Assembly (NCBI GenBank): GCA_934481345.1
Contig: CAKSPF010000009.1
Coordinates: 44,600-108,599 of the forward strand
Direction: 5' to 3'
Source of the DNA: an uncultured Clostridia bacterium
Lineage (GTDB): Bacteria; Bacillota; Clostridia; UMGS1810
Length of the DNA: 64,000 nt
Position numbers and translations under genes: made by a program. Of this stretch, positions 8,565-16,034 are shown piece after piece. A model generated the notes under the pieces. The model saw only the letters and a list, made by a program, of their open reading frames with translations. It was not told where the DNA came from and did no database searches. Each line of letters opens with the position of its first letter. The first letter of the stretch is position 1.

Positions 8565-9188
8565 TTGAAGGTTATTTTGGTTAACGGAAGTCCGATAAAA
8601 AACGGATGCACCTTTACCGCGCTCAGTGAGGTTGAGAAAACTTTGGTTGAAGAAGGAATAGAAACCGAGATTTTTCAGCTCGGAGCCGATGCAATATCCG
8701 GCTGCCGTGCGTGCAGAGCATGTCTTAAGCTCGGAAAGTGCATAATTGATGACAAGGTTAATGAATTTAACGAAAAGGCAAAAAATGCAGACGGTTTCAT
8801 ATTTGGCTCACCCGTGCATTATGCTGCGGCATCCGGAGCAATAACGTCGTTTATGGACAGAGCATTTTTTTCGGGAAAGGGAGTTTTCACATTCAAGCCG
8901 GCGGCTTGTGTACTTTCGGCAAGACGTGCCGGAACAACGGCTGCTTTTGATCAACTGAACAAATATTTTACAATATCGCAGATGCCGGTTATATCATCGC
9001 GTTACTGGAACATGGTTCACGGCTCAAAGGCAGAGGATGTTTTGAAAGATGAAGAAGGACTTCAGACAATGAGAATGCTCGCGAGAAACATGGCATGGTT
9101 TTTAAAACTCCGCGAGGCGGGCGACAAAGCCGGAGTACCGCTTCCGAAACAGGAGAGCAAGACAAAGTATACAAATTTCATACGGTAA
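8565..9188 (+). CDS. flavodoxin-like NADPH-dependent FMN reductase family protein
   Basis: A 207-aa protein of the iron-sulfur flavoprotein / NAD(P)H-dependent oxidoreductase family. The N-terminal FMN phosphate loop is VILVNGSPIKNGCTF. It is followed by the cysteine pair segment GCRACRACLKLGKC near residues 46-59 and the flavin-contact loop GFIFGSPVHYAAASGAITSF. The start is TTG at 8565, 6 bases after AGGAGGAG (8551-8558). The clustered cysteines resemble those of iron-sulfur flavoproteins, but whether a cluster is bound is not certain. It appears monocistronic, with a strong terminator. Confidence 0.8.
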   Translation: MKVILVNGSPIKNGCTFTALSEVEKTLVEEGIETEIFQLGADAISGCRACRACLKLGKCIIDDKVNEFNEKAKNADGFIFGSPVHYAAASGAITSFMDRAFFSGKGVFTFKPAACVLSARRAGTTAAFDQLNKYFTISQMPVISSRYWNMVHGSKAEDVLKDEEGLQTMRMLARNMAWFLKLREAGDKAGVPLPKQESKTKYTNFIR

Positions 9189-9194
9189 TCGGTA

Positions 9195-9240
9195 AGACGG
9201 CGCATTTCTTAAAAACAAAGAAGTGCGCTGTCTGTTTTTT
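9195..9240 (+). terminator. strong intrinsic terminator
   Basis: AGACGGCGCATTTCTT pairs with AAGAAGTGCGCTGTCT almost perfectly, followed by GTTTTTT. It ends the flavoprotein transcript. Confidence 0.85.
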
Positions 9241-9246
9241 GCAAAA

Positions 9247-9278
9247 GGAAAAACACCTTGAAAAATCAAGGTGTTTTT
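9247..9278 (-). terminator. terminator of the tRNA operon
   Basis: AAACACCTTG and CAAGGTGTTT form a 10-bp stem directly downstream of tRNA-Tyr on the minus strand, with a T-run after it. Confidence 0.75.
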
Positions 9279-9362
9279 GGTGGGGGGAGATGGATTCGAA
9301 CCATCGAAAGCATAGCTAACAGATTTACAGTCTGCCCCCTTTGGCCACTCGGGAACCCCCCC
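9278..9362 (-). tRNA. tRNA-Tyr (GTA)
   Basis: The minus-strand gene has a G-rich acceptor stem, anticodon loop ACTGTAAAT with anticodon GTA, a long variable arm, the T-arm GGTTCGAATCC and an encoded CCA at 9280-9278. It is the last tRNA of the operon and abuts tRNA-Thr. Confidence 0.95.
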
Positions 9363-9438
9363 TGGAGCTGGTGATGGGACTTGAACCCGCAACCTGCTGA
9401 TTACAAATCAGCTGCTCTGCCAATTGAGCTACACCAGC
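9363..9438 (-). tRNA. tRNA-Thr (TGT)
   Basis: The minus strand begins GCTGGTGTAGCTC, has anticodon loop ATTTGTAAT (anticodon TGT), T-arm GGTTCAAGTCC and encoded CCA. Confidence 0.95.
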
Positions 9439-9461
9439 AAATATTAAATTTTAAGAAAAAA

Positions 9462-9537
9462 TGGTGGGAACTATAGGGCTCGAACCTATGACCCTCTGCT
9501 TGTAAGGCAGATGCTCTCCCAGCTGAGCTAAGCTCCC
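9462..9537 (-). tRNA. tRNA-Val (TAC)
   Basis: The minus strand begins GGGAGCTTAGCTC, has anticodon loop CCTTACAAG (anticodon TAC), T-arm GGTTCGAGCCC and encoded CCA. Confidence 0.95.
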
Positions 9538-9623
9538 ATGCGCCTCAAAAACGTTACTATGAGATAATACCACAAAACTCGGATATTGTCAACACTTTTT
9601 TTGAATTTTTTTTAAAATTAATC

Positions 9624-9700
9624 TGGTCGGGGTTGAGGGGTTCGAACCCCCGGCCTCATGGTCCCAAACCACGCGCGCTACCAAACTGCGCCAAACCCCG
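9624..9700 (-). tRNA. tRNA-Pro (TGG)
   Basis: The minus strand begins CGGGGTTTGGCGC, has anticodon loop GTTTGGGAC (anticodon TGG), T-arm GGTTCGAACCC and encoded CCA. It is the first tRNA of the leftward operon. Confidence 0.95.
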
Positions 9701-9729
9701 AAGATGCACCAAAAAAACAGTACCTATCT

Positions 9730-9758
9730 ATTATATTTTATACAGGTATTTTTTTCAA
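9730..9758 (-). promoter_or_regulatory. promoter of the tRNA operon
   Basis: On the minus strand, TTGAAA (9758-9753) and TATAAT (9735-9730) have a 17-base spacer. The first tRNA begins about 30 bases downstream. Confidence 0.75.
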
Positions 9759-9872
9759 CTTTTTTAAAGTGCAATTATATCAAAATATTTGAATAATTCT
9801 GCTGTTTTCTTACTAAATCTTTGTTTTTTGCAGTGTAACTAATAATTTGAAGCAAAGGCAAGCCGCTTTCTG

Positions 9873-9901
9873 TTGACACGGTAAATTCTATATGATAAAA
9901 T
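9873..9901 (+). promoter_or_regulatory. promoter of the DUF3048 lipoprotein gene
   Basis: TTGACA at 9873-9878 and TAAAAT at 9896-9901 have a 17-base spacer. The gene starts 35 bases downstream. Nothing else was seen in the 9702-9872 gap. Confidence 0.75.
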
Positions 9902-9936
9902 TCAATTATATTATGATTATTATCCGGAGGAAACAA

Positions 9937-10959
9937 ATGAAAAAAGTTATACTTATTATGGCGGCGGTTTTGCTGATATTTGCTTCGGGATGCAAAAAAA
10001 GCGAAAACACCGAAAAGAAGAAAGAAGTAAAAAAACCGGCCGTTACAGAAACGGAAGAAATCAAGAACGACGATTTTTATGAAATGATGCTCACAGACTC
10101 AAGACCTGTGGCTGTAATGATTGATAACGATACCGACAAATCCCGTCCGCAAATGGGACTTGAAAGTGCGTATATGGTGTATGAAATTACTGTGGAGGGC
10201 GGAGCAACGAGATTTATGGCGCTTTTCAAGGAGCACACTCTGGAAAAGGTCGGTCCTGTACGCTCATCACGCCATTACTTTTTGGATTATGCACTGGAGC
10301 ATGACGCAATATACTGTCATGCAGGCTGGAGTCCGCAGGCATCAAGAGATATTTCTGCACTTGGTGTGAACAACATAAACGGTATTCTCGGCGGTGACGG
10401 CAGTATCTACTGGCGTGACAATACCTATGACAAATCTTGGCACAATCTGTACACCGGGGTAGATAAGCTGTATGATTACGGAGTAACAAAAAAAGGCTAT
10501 CGCGGCACAACGGAAGTGAAGCACAATAACTACAACACAAATGATATTATTCCGTCTGAGGGCGAAAATGCCGCTGAAATAAACATTCCGTATGCAAATT
10601 TCTACAAGGTTATGTACAAGTATGATGACGCAAAAAAGGTTTACAACAGATATGTAAACGGCAAGGAACACATGTCGCAGACGGGCAATTGCCTTACCGC
10701 AAAAAATATTATCATTTATCATATTAAAAATTACAACTTGAATGACGGCGAAAACAAGGGCAGACAAAACATTGAAAATATCGGTTCCGGAACGGGTTAT
10801 TATATTACGGACGGCAAGAAGATAAGCATAAACTGGTCAAAACCGTCACGCAGTGCAAAAACGGTGTATACTCTTACGGACGGAACTGAGCTTGTGCTCA
10901 ATCCCGGAAACACATATATACAGATAGTACCGTTGAATAAGGAAGTTAAAATAAATTAG
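9937..10959 (+). CDS. DUF3048 lipoprotein (YerB-like)
   Basis: A 340-aa extracytoplasmic lipoprotein. The signal peptide ends FASGCKKS, with the lipidated cysteine near residue 18. The DUF3048 domain is recognised by PVAVMIDNDTDKSRPQMGL, then YEITVEGGATRFMALF and VGPVRSSRHYFLDYALEHDA. A C-terminal subdomain ends with ELVLNPGNTYIQIVPLN. The biochemical function of YerB-like proteins is not established. The ATG at 9937 is preferred because CCGGAGG lies 7 bases upstream. Its last 14 bases overlap the convergent membrane-protein gene. Confidence 0.85.
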   Translation: MKKVILIMAAVLLIFASGCKKSENTEKKKEVKKPAVTETEEIKNDDFYEMMLTDSRPVAVMIDNDTDKSRPQMGLESAYMVYEITVEGGATRFMALFKEHTLEKVGPVRSSRHYFLDYALEHDAIYCHAGWSPQASRDISALGVNNINGILGGDGSIYWRDNTYDKSWHNLYTGVDKLYDYGVTKKGYRGTTEVKHNNYNTNDIIPSEGENAAEINIPYANFYKVMYKYDDAKKVYNRYVNGKEHMSQTGNCLTAKNIIIYHIKNYNLNDGENKGRQNIENIGSGTGYYITDGKKISINWSKPSRSAKTVYTLTDGTELVLNPGNTYIQIVPLNKEVKIN

Positions 10960-11398
10960 CGGCTGCGGCAAAGGCGGTAAATATACCGGCAACAGCAAAG
11001 GCAGCACGTTTTATATTGTGGCATATTCTCTCTTCGGACGGCAACTCGTGATGGAGCAGAACATATACGAGTACGGCGAAAATATGCACAAGAGTAAATA
11101 CGCAAAATACCAAAATTCTGTGGGACGACAGAAATCCGAACAGTCTTTCCGAATGGCTGTTGAAAATAAAAATAAGAAGAAGTGCAATAAATCCGAATAA
11201 AAATCCCAAAAACAATGACGGCGTCATTTTTGGCAGGAGCTTTGCCTCAAACCGCGCCTCGGATAAAATATTGCTTGCATCGGCAGACGGATAAAGAATT
11301 TCGAGCTCTGCCGATATTTTTTTGACATCTTTTAAATAAGTACATAAATCGACAGATATAAATACGATAAAATATATGAGAAATATAATAAACATCAT
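10946..11398 (-). CDS. small integral membrane protein, unknown function
   Basis: A 150-aa protein with an N-terminal hydrophobic helix (residues 1-18), a soluble segment of about 40 residues, and three further helices (GFLFGFIALLLIFIF, VFCVFTLVHIFAVLVYVLL, and an Ala-rich C-terminal helix). I recognise no family. It lies downstream of the subtilase gene on the same strand, separated by a long hairpin, and converges on the DUF3048 gene. The hydrophobic pattern argues that it is real. Confidence 0.6.
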   Translation of the reverse strand: MMFIIFLIYFIVFISVDLCTYLKDVKKISAELEILYPSADASNILSEARFEAKLLPKMTPSLFLGFLFGFIALLLIFIFNSHSERLFGFLSSHRILVFCVFTLVHIFAVLVYVLLHHELPSEERICHNIKRAAFAVAGIFTAFAAAANLF

Positions 11399-11495
11399 TA
11401 ATCCGTACCCCCGTTTTGATTTTTAAAAAATCTGAATATACAGGCTGCAAAATTCGTATAATATATTTGTGAGCGGTTTTACGACAACCGCTTTT

Positions 11496-11578
11496 AAAAA
11501 ACTGTTTGACTGAACACATGTATTGAACGGAACCCGCTTTTGCGGAGAATGCATGTTTAATTTGTCAGACAGTTTTTT
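11496..11578 (-). terminator. long imperfect hairpin after the subtilase gene
   Basis: AAAAAACTGTTTGAC at the left pairs with GTCAGACAGTTTTTT at the right, with one wobble. Pairing continues partly through CATGTATT/GCATG, and an inner CCGC/GCGG hairpin forms the tip. It directly follows the protease stop, and runs of T on either strand suit bidirectional termination. Between 11399 and 11495 there is another small hairpin (AGCGGTT/AACCGCT) and nothing coding. Confidence 0.55.
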
Positions 11579-11580
11579 AA

Positions 11581-13005
11581 TTATTGAGTTTTTTGCGGTG
11601 AGTAGTAAACCGTTTTTTTCAAAGGTTTTAAATTCATAGACCAAATATAATTTGTAAAGCTGTCGGCGGTGGGAGTAAGGCATATATATGCACCGCTTTT
11701 CGGCTGCAAAGTGAGTTTTTCGAGCTGTTTTGTATATTCCTGCGACCAGATGCTGAATACGCTTTGCTCGGAGCCGGTATTGTTATACACTACAGCGGAC
11801 GGAGAATCACTCTCAAAGTCGAACGGCGATACAAAAAAATCCTTGCCCTCAAGAAGCTTGTCAACTATATTTTCCATGTTTAAAAGTCCGTTTCCGTAAT
11901 ATATATCCTTACCCTCATCACCCAGGTCAACCGAGGTTTGCTCAAGCAGCGTCAGAAAATCGGAATATGTAATATCGGGATTTATATTGAGGCATATTGC
12001 GGCGGCTGCCGAAACGAACGGTGCGGCAAAGCTTGTGCCGCTAGCCTGTATAAGTCCGGAATCGCTGCTGTTTGAAAGGCTCACTATGTTTTCGCCCGGT
12101 GCGACTATGTCTACATATTCATTATAGTTTGAAAAATATGATATATTATTTTTTTGATTAACAGAGCCGACGCTTACCACACAGTCAAAGGATGCGGGAT
12201 AATAAGGGCAGTTAAATGTTTTTACATTATCGTGATTGCCGCTTGCCGCTACGACTACAGCGCCTTTTGATACAGCATATTTTACTGCACTTTCAAGCTC
12301 TGACGAGTATTGCTCGGTGCCTGCGCTTATGTTCAGCACTTTGCAGTTATATGTATTTACGGCGGCGTAAATAGCCTTTATCATATAGCTTAACTGTGAA
12401 TTTTCTCCGTCAAAGCATTTCAGCGGTACGATTTTTGCGTTGTATGCCAGACCTGCAAGCGCAAATGAATTATTGGCCTGAGCGGCTATAATTCCGCTTA
12501 CGAAAGTACCGTGAAAATATGTATCTGTGGTATCTGTGGTATTATTTATAAAATTATATCCTTCAACGAGGTTTTTGGTGATATCATTATGCTTTGATAC
12601 ACCGGAATCTATAACGGCTATTCGTATATCCTCGCCGTGGCATCCTGTTTCCCATGCGGCAGAGGCATTTATATTTTTCATAAACCATGCCGAAGCATAC
12701 GAGTCGTTTGGGGTGTCAAACAGGTATATATCATAGTCGGGTTCGATGTGCTCAATATCCTCTTCCGATATGTATTCGGGGAGATTGTTTATGTTGTCAA
12801 TATGAAAAAGCCGGTTTTCAGCGTTTATAACTTCAAGTTCACTGCCGGTATCCGGATAATCATTCAGAGAAGAAAGCATGACAGTATCGGGATTATTTTT
12901 GAGTCTGACAATATAGCCGTCGTAACTTTTCGGGGCAGCGTCTGCATGGATAAATATAAAAAGTATACAAATTGCAAAAAATATTCCGACAAAAGTTTTT
13001 TTCAT
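11581..13005 (-). CDS. secreted subtilisin-like serine protease (S8)
   Basis: A 474-aa secreted protease. Residues 1-23 are a signal peptide. Residues about 25-95 resemble an inhibitor/propeptide region. The catalytic domain follows: Asp133 in IAVIDSGVSKHND, His165 in FHGTFVSGIIAA, oxyanion Asn257 in VVAASGN and Ser325 in ASGTSFAAPFVSAAAA, so the triad is complete. About 100 residues follow the catalytic core. No cell-wall anchor or transmembrane tail was seen, so it is probably released. It has its own promoter (13068-13040), and a long hairpin follows it. The neighbouring cot genes do not prove a role in sporulation. Confidence 0.9.
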   Translation of the reverse strand: MKKTFVGIFFAICILFIFIHADAAPKSYDGYIVRLKNNPDTVMLSSLNDYPDTGSELEVINAENRLFHIDNINNLPEYISEEDIEHIEPDYDIYLFDTPNDSYASAWFMKNINASAAWETGCHGEDIRIAVIDSGVSKHNDITKNLVEGYNFINNTTDTTDTYFHGTFVSGIIAAQANNSFALAGLAYNAKIVPLKCFDGENSQLSYMIKAIYAAVNTYNCKVLNISAGTEQYSSELESAVKYAVSKGAVVVAASGNHDNVKTFNCPYYPASFDCVVSVGSVNQKNNISYFSNYNEYVDIVAPGENIVSLSNSSDSGLIQASGTSFAAPFVSAAAAICLNINPDITYSDFLTLLEQTSVDLGDEGKDIYYGNGLLNMENIVDKLLEGKDFFVSPFDFESDSPSAVVYNNTGSEQSVFSIWSQEYTKQLEKLTLQPKSGAYICLTPTADSFTNYIWSMNLKPLKKTVYYSPQKTQ

Positions 13006-13039
13006 AACAGCCCCCGTATATGCAAAAATTCATGACTTT

Positions 13040-13068
13040 ATTATATAAAATATAACATGTTTCGTCAA
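13040..13068 (-). promoter_or_regulatory. promoter of the subtilase gene
   Basis: On the minus strand, TTGACG (13068-13063) and TATAAT (13045-13040) have a 17-base spacer, 35 bases before the start codon. Confidence 0.7.
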
Positions 13069-13112
13069 TAACTTCCGCGGAATTTTATTTGTAACAATAT
13101 TTATATGCCGGT

Positions 13113-13120
13113 CATAGAAT
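13113..13120 (+). promoter_or_regulatory. sigma-E-like -10 box of the cotJ operon
   Basis: CATAGAAT matches the sigma-E -10 consensus CATACAAT at 7 of 8 positions and lies 34 bases before cotJA. The -35 region is not convincing. In Bacillus subtilis the cotJ operon is transcribed by sigma-E in the mother cell. Confidence 0.5.
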
Positions 13121-13153
13121 ATTTATGAACAAAAATTTTGGGGGGGTGTTACG

Positions 13154-13330
13154 GTGAATATGCCTTTTATGCTTGAAAATGCAAGAGTCGGTTTTGCTTA
13201 TGTGCCATATCAGGAATTTAAAGATTTATATGATTACAAAGAAGCTTTAAACCGCGGAACAATGTTTAAGGAACTGGATATTCCTTTTAAAGATTATGCG
13301 TCTAATCCAATAATGAATCCATTTAAATAA
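13154..13330 (+). CDS. cotJA: spore coat-associated protein CotJA
   Basis: A 58-aa spore coat protein. The diagnostic segments are RVGFAYVPYQEFKDLYD and EALNRGTMFKELDIPF, the conserved core of CotJA. The start is GTG at 13154 behind GGGGGGGTG; an in-frame ATG at 13160 is the alternative. It is the first gene of cotJABC, with cotJB starting 10 bases after the stop. CotJA is known to be needed for assembly of CotJC into the coat. Confidence 0.9.
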   Translation: MNMPFMLENARVGFAYVPYQEFKDLYDYKEALNRGTMFKELDIPFKDYASNPIMNPFK

Positions 13331-13339
13331 GGAGGCAGA

Positions 13340-13939
13340 ATGATGATATATCCTAAAACTCCGTTTTGCCCGATGAATGATGAAAACATGAATCAGAATA
13401 ATAACGGAAACAACGGTATGGGTAATAACAATATGCAAAGAGACAGAAATACTGATGAAGGTATGAACAGAAACGGCGGAGCAAATGACAGTATGCGCCG
13501 AAATAATGATATGAATGACAATATGCGCGGCAGCAACGGCATGAATAACGATATGCGGAGAAACAGCGGTATGGATGACAGCGCGCGCAGCGGCAGCGGA
13601 ACCGGCGGAAATACCCGGACGCCCGGTGACGGAAATATGAGAAGCGGCAATTCCGACAACGGATACATGAACGGCAAAAACACTGAAAACATGAGCAGAC
13701 AGGAGCTTATGTCGGAAATTCAACAGCTTGATTTTGCCGCTACTGAGCTGAATCTGTTTTTGGACACACATCCGAATGATGAGGACGCGCTCAGCATGTT
13801 TGTAAAGGTTGCGTCTGCATTAAAGAGTCTTAAACACGATTACGCAACAAAATACGGACCTATATATGTTACTGATTCGTCGGATAACGCACCGTTTGAC
13901 TGGGTTGCTCCGGCGAACAACTGGCCCTGGCAGATTTAA
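13340..13939 (+). CDS. cotJB: spore coat protein CotJB with long Asn/Met-rich extension
   Basis: A 199-aa protein. Residues about 115-199 are a standard CotJB domain (MSRQELMSEIQQLDFAATEL, LFLDTHPNDEDALSMFVKV, YATKYGPIYV, PWQI at the end). Residues 10-112 are a low-complexity region rich in Asn, Met, Gly, Arg and Asp, built from loose repeats such as MNDNMRGSNGMNNDMRRNSG. Ordinary CotJB proteins are about 85-100 residues, so this is roughly a doubling. AGGAGG lies 4 bases before ATG 13340. It is translated as part of cotJABC. Confidence 0.9.
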   Translation: MMIYPKTPFCPMNDENMNQNNNGNNGMGNNNMQRDRNTDEGMNRNGGANDSMRRNNDMNDNMRGSNGMNNDMRRNSGMDDSARSGSGTGGNTRTPGDGNMRSGNSDNGYMNGKNTENMSRQELMSEIQQLDFAATELNLFLDTHPNDEDALSMFVKVASALKSLKHDYATKYGPIYVTDSSDNAPFDWVAPANNWPWQI

Positions 13940-13953
13940 GGAGGTGTGTTGTA

Positions 13954-14140
13954 ATGTGGATGTATGAAAGAAAGCTTATGTATCCGGTAAAAATAAAAAA
14001 ACCAAATCCCCGTCTGGCGCAGATAGTAATATCACAGTACGGCGGTCCTGACGGAGAGCTCGGAGCTTCGCTGAGGTATCTCAGTCAGCGGTTTTCGATG
14101 CCTACATCGGAAACGCAGGGTATATTAAACGACATAGGAA
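13954..14140 (+). CDS. cotJC: cotJC segment 1 (N-terminal; gene interrupted)
   Basis: The first 62 codons of the manganese-catalase-family coat protein CotJC, from ATG 13954 with AAGGAGGTG upstream. It reads YPVKIKKPNPRLAQIVIS, then QYGGPDGELGASLRYLSQRF, up to GILNDIG, as in intact CotJC. Homology stops at 14140, inside the repeat ACGACATAGGAA. As the DNA stands, the frame runs on into element 1 and ends at 14316, giving a 120-aa chimera. Joining base 14140 to 32618 continues the normal CotJC sequence in frame (NDIG-NEELAHLEM). Confidence 0.92.
14129..14140 (+). repeat. element 1 left att core
   Basis: ACGACATAGGAA; an identical copy lies at 32606-32617. Just inside the element, AATGCT at 14153-14158 is the inverted partner of AGCATT at 32594-32599. 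In a joined circle the two arms are exactly 30 bp apart and centred on the GG of the core. Confidence 0.85.
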
Positions 14141-14172
14141 CATCGTGTTTAAAATGCTTCCGAAAAGCCTTA

Positions 14173-15744
14173 TTATTGCGTAAGCGACACATTCCACCTG
14201 CAAGGAAAAGGGTTCAGATATATATCCATTTTATCTCTGCTGTAAACGGTGATTTTATTAACCAGGTTTTTGCAGAATATACCGTCTGTTTCGGTTCCGT
14301 ACAGAAGCTTTTTTAAATAGTCTGAAATATCTGTTAATACAGATTCAAAATTATAATCACAAGTATTGACGTCTATAGCCGATAAGAGCTTTTTAAGCTG
14401 TGCGGCTTCTTTTTCGTATTCTGATTTTTTTACGATATATTCATCTTTGCCCAGATTTTCGTTTAAATAAAGCTCAAGCAATCTATCCGATTTGTTTTTT
14501 AAATTTTTAAGCTTTTTGGTTATTTTGATTTTATCTGTATTTTCATCATTTACTGCAAAAACGGTTTTAAGGACTTCGGAAATATCTTTTATAACAGCGT
14601 CGCGGTTGATTTCAAGCGTTTTTGCAATCCTTTGAATAACAAGCATAAAATCCTCGTCACAGATTTGTGCGGAAACGTTGCAGCCGGTTTTATTGCCGAA
14701 GCTGTCGGTTTTTTCTTTGCCGTGCTGTGCTGCCGACAAGCAGCGCCAAGCCTTATAGATACTTCCGTCTTTCCGCTTTTTTGTCCGTGATACAAAGTGC
14801 GCTCCGCAAGACGCGCAAAATATTTTGCCGGACAGCGGATAGCGGTTGCTTTGTTTGGCGGACGGTTTTTTGCTTTTCAGCTCTGCCTGTGCCTTATCCC
14901 AGATTTCTCCGGCGATAATAGGCTCATGATGATTTTTCAGTATGACAAAATCTTCTTCGCCGCGGTTATATTTTTTGCGGTGTGTGAGGTAATCGGGAGT
15001 GTATGTTTTTTTCTGAATCAAATCTCCGCAGTATTTTTCGTTTCTGAGAATTTTGAGTATGACGGTATTAGACCACACGGAATTTCCCGTTACGGTCTTA
15101 TATCCTGCTTCTTTCAGCTCACGGGCAATAGTGCAGCACCCTTTTTTTTCAAATACGAATTTATGAAAAATCAGCCTTACAATTTCAGCACCCTGTTCGT
15201 TAATGTGCATAACGCCGTTTATAACGTCATATCCGAGCATATCGCGTCCGAAAACGACGCCTTTTTCCATTTGCCGTCTTTGTCCCCACTTTACGCGTTC
15301 CGATGTTTTTCTGCTTTCCTCCTGTGCAAGAGACGCCATAATGGTCAGTCTGAGTTCGCCGTCGGGTGCGAGGGTATCAATATTGTCAAGAGCGAAATAA
15401 ACACCTATATTAAGCGCTTTTAACTCTCTTGTGTATTGCAGTGTGTCAACCGTGTTTCTTGCAAATCTTGACACCTCTTTTGTAAGTATTAAATCAAAAT
15501 TTCCCGAATGTGCGTCCGCTATCATTTTGTTGAAGGCTTTCCGCTTTTTGGTATTTGTTCCGGTAAGTCCTTCGTCAGCATAAATTTCGTAAAGCTTCCA
15601 ATCGGGATTTCTGTTTATGTATTTTTCAAAATACGATTTTTGATTTTCAAAGGAGTTTATCTGGTCGTCCTTATCTGTCGATACTCTGCAATATGCCGCA
15701 ACTCTGATAATGGGTTTCACGCTCCTTTGCGGTACAAAAGTCAA
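14173..15744 (-). CDS. large serine recombinase of element 1
   Basis: A 523-aa site-specific recombinase. The N-terminal resolvase domain (about 10-160) has the catalytic serine in AAYCRVSTDKDD and the arginine motif FDLILTKEVSRFARN. A recombinase domain follows (about 165-270: GYDVINGVMHINEQGAEIVR). The zinc-ribbon domain has CASCG and later cysteines (near residues 310-365). A coiled-coil segment rich in Lys/Leu follows near 400-460. This is the usual order for large serine integrases. Its stop is 33 bases inside the left att core, and its start overlaps the upstream small ORF by 4 bases. It is predicted to excise element 1 from cotJC. Confidence 0.93.
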   Translation of the reverse strand: MTFVPQRSVKPIIRVAAYCRVSTDKDDQINSFENQKSYFEKYINRNPDWKLYEIYADEGLTGTNTKKRKAFNKMIADAHSGNFDLILTKEVSRFARNTVDTLQYTRELKALNIGVYFALDNIDTLAPDGELRLTIMASLAQEESRKTSERVKWGQRRQMEKGVVFGRDMLGYDVINGVMHINEQGAEIVRLIFHKFVFEKKGCCTIARELKEAGYKTVTGNSVWSNTVILKILRNEKYCGDLIQKKTYTPDYLTHRKKYNRGEEDFVILKNHHEPIIAGEIWDKAQAELKSKKPSAKQSNRYPLSGKIFCASCGAHFVSRTKKRKDGSIYKAWRCLSAAQHGKEKTDSFGNKTGCNVSAQICDEDFMLVIQRIAKTLEINRDAVIKDISEVLKTVFAVNDENTDKIKITKKLKNLKNKSDRLLELYLNENLGKDEYIVKKSEYEKEAAQLKKLLSAIDVNTCDYNFESVLTDISDYLKKLLYGTETDGIFCKNLVNKITVYSRDKMDIYLNPFPCRWNVSLTQ

Positions 15745-15920
15745 CGCTGATGGGATTTGTTTTCAAGCAGTTTAACGGCGTACCGGTATTGATTAAAATT
15801 GATTTTGCTTTTTTCATATAATGTAAGAAGCAAGTTTTTTTGCATGCTTAGTATGCACTTTTGGTCATTTGGATCATATTCGGGTGCGGTTATACTGATT
15901 TTTGTGTTTTTGTCTGCCAT
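15741..15920 (-). CDS. small protein coupled to recombinase 1, possible directionality factor
   Basis: A 59-aa protein starting MADKNTKISITAPEYDPNDQ and ending LLENKSHQR, with a helical middle and no recognised family. ATG 15920 is chosen because AAAGGAG lies 9 bases before it; a longer frame runs upstream but lacks a site. The stop and the recombinase start share ATGA, so the two are translationally coupled. A small gene in the same place occurs in element 2. The position suits a recombination directionality factor, but the sequence does not prove it. Confidence 0.7.
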   Translation of the reverse strand: MADKNTKISITAPEYDPNDQKCILSMQKNLLLTLYEKSKINFNQYRYAVKLLENKSHQR

Positions 15921-15941
15921 GGCTGCCGCTCCTTTCATGAA

Positions 15942-15971
15942 AATATATGTAAAAATGCTTGTACCGTATTC
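15942..15971 (-). promoter_or_regulatory. sigma-E-like promoter of the element 1 recombinase operon
   Basis: On the minus strand, GAATACG (15971-15965) is followed by CATATATT (15949-15942), with 17 bases between the ATA of the -35 and the CATA of the -10. The sigma-E consensus is roughly GHATANT and CATACAAT. The same spacing and -10 occur before the element 2 recombinase. Confidence 0.5.
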
Positions 15972-15980
15972 CGGGTTTAA

Positions 15981-16019
15981 TAAAAACAAATCCCTGTCTG
16001 AAAATTCAAACAGGGATTT
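15981..16019 (-). terminator. terminator after giant gene B1
   Basis: AAATCCCTG and CAGGGATTT form the stem, followed on the minus strand by GTTTTTATT. It separates the giant-protein operon from the recombinase operon. Confidence 0.85.
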
Positions 16020-16034
16020 GTCTTAAATAAGTGT

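Noticed and set aside
13954..14316. Treating cotJC simply as a dead truncated gene
   Set aside because: The missing parts are present at 32618 and 49301, in frame at both att repeats, which fits reversible interruption better than decay.
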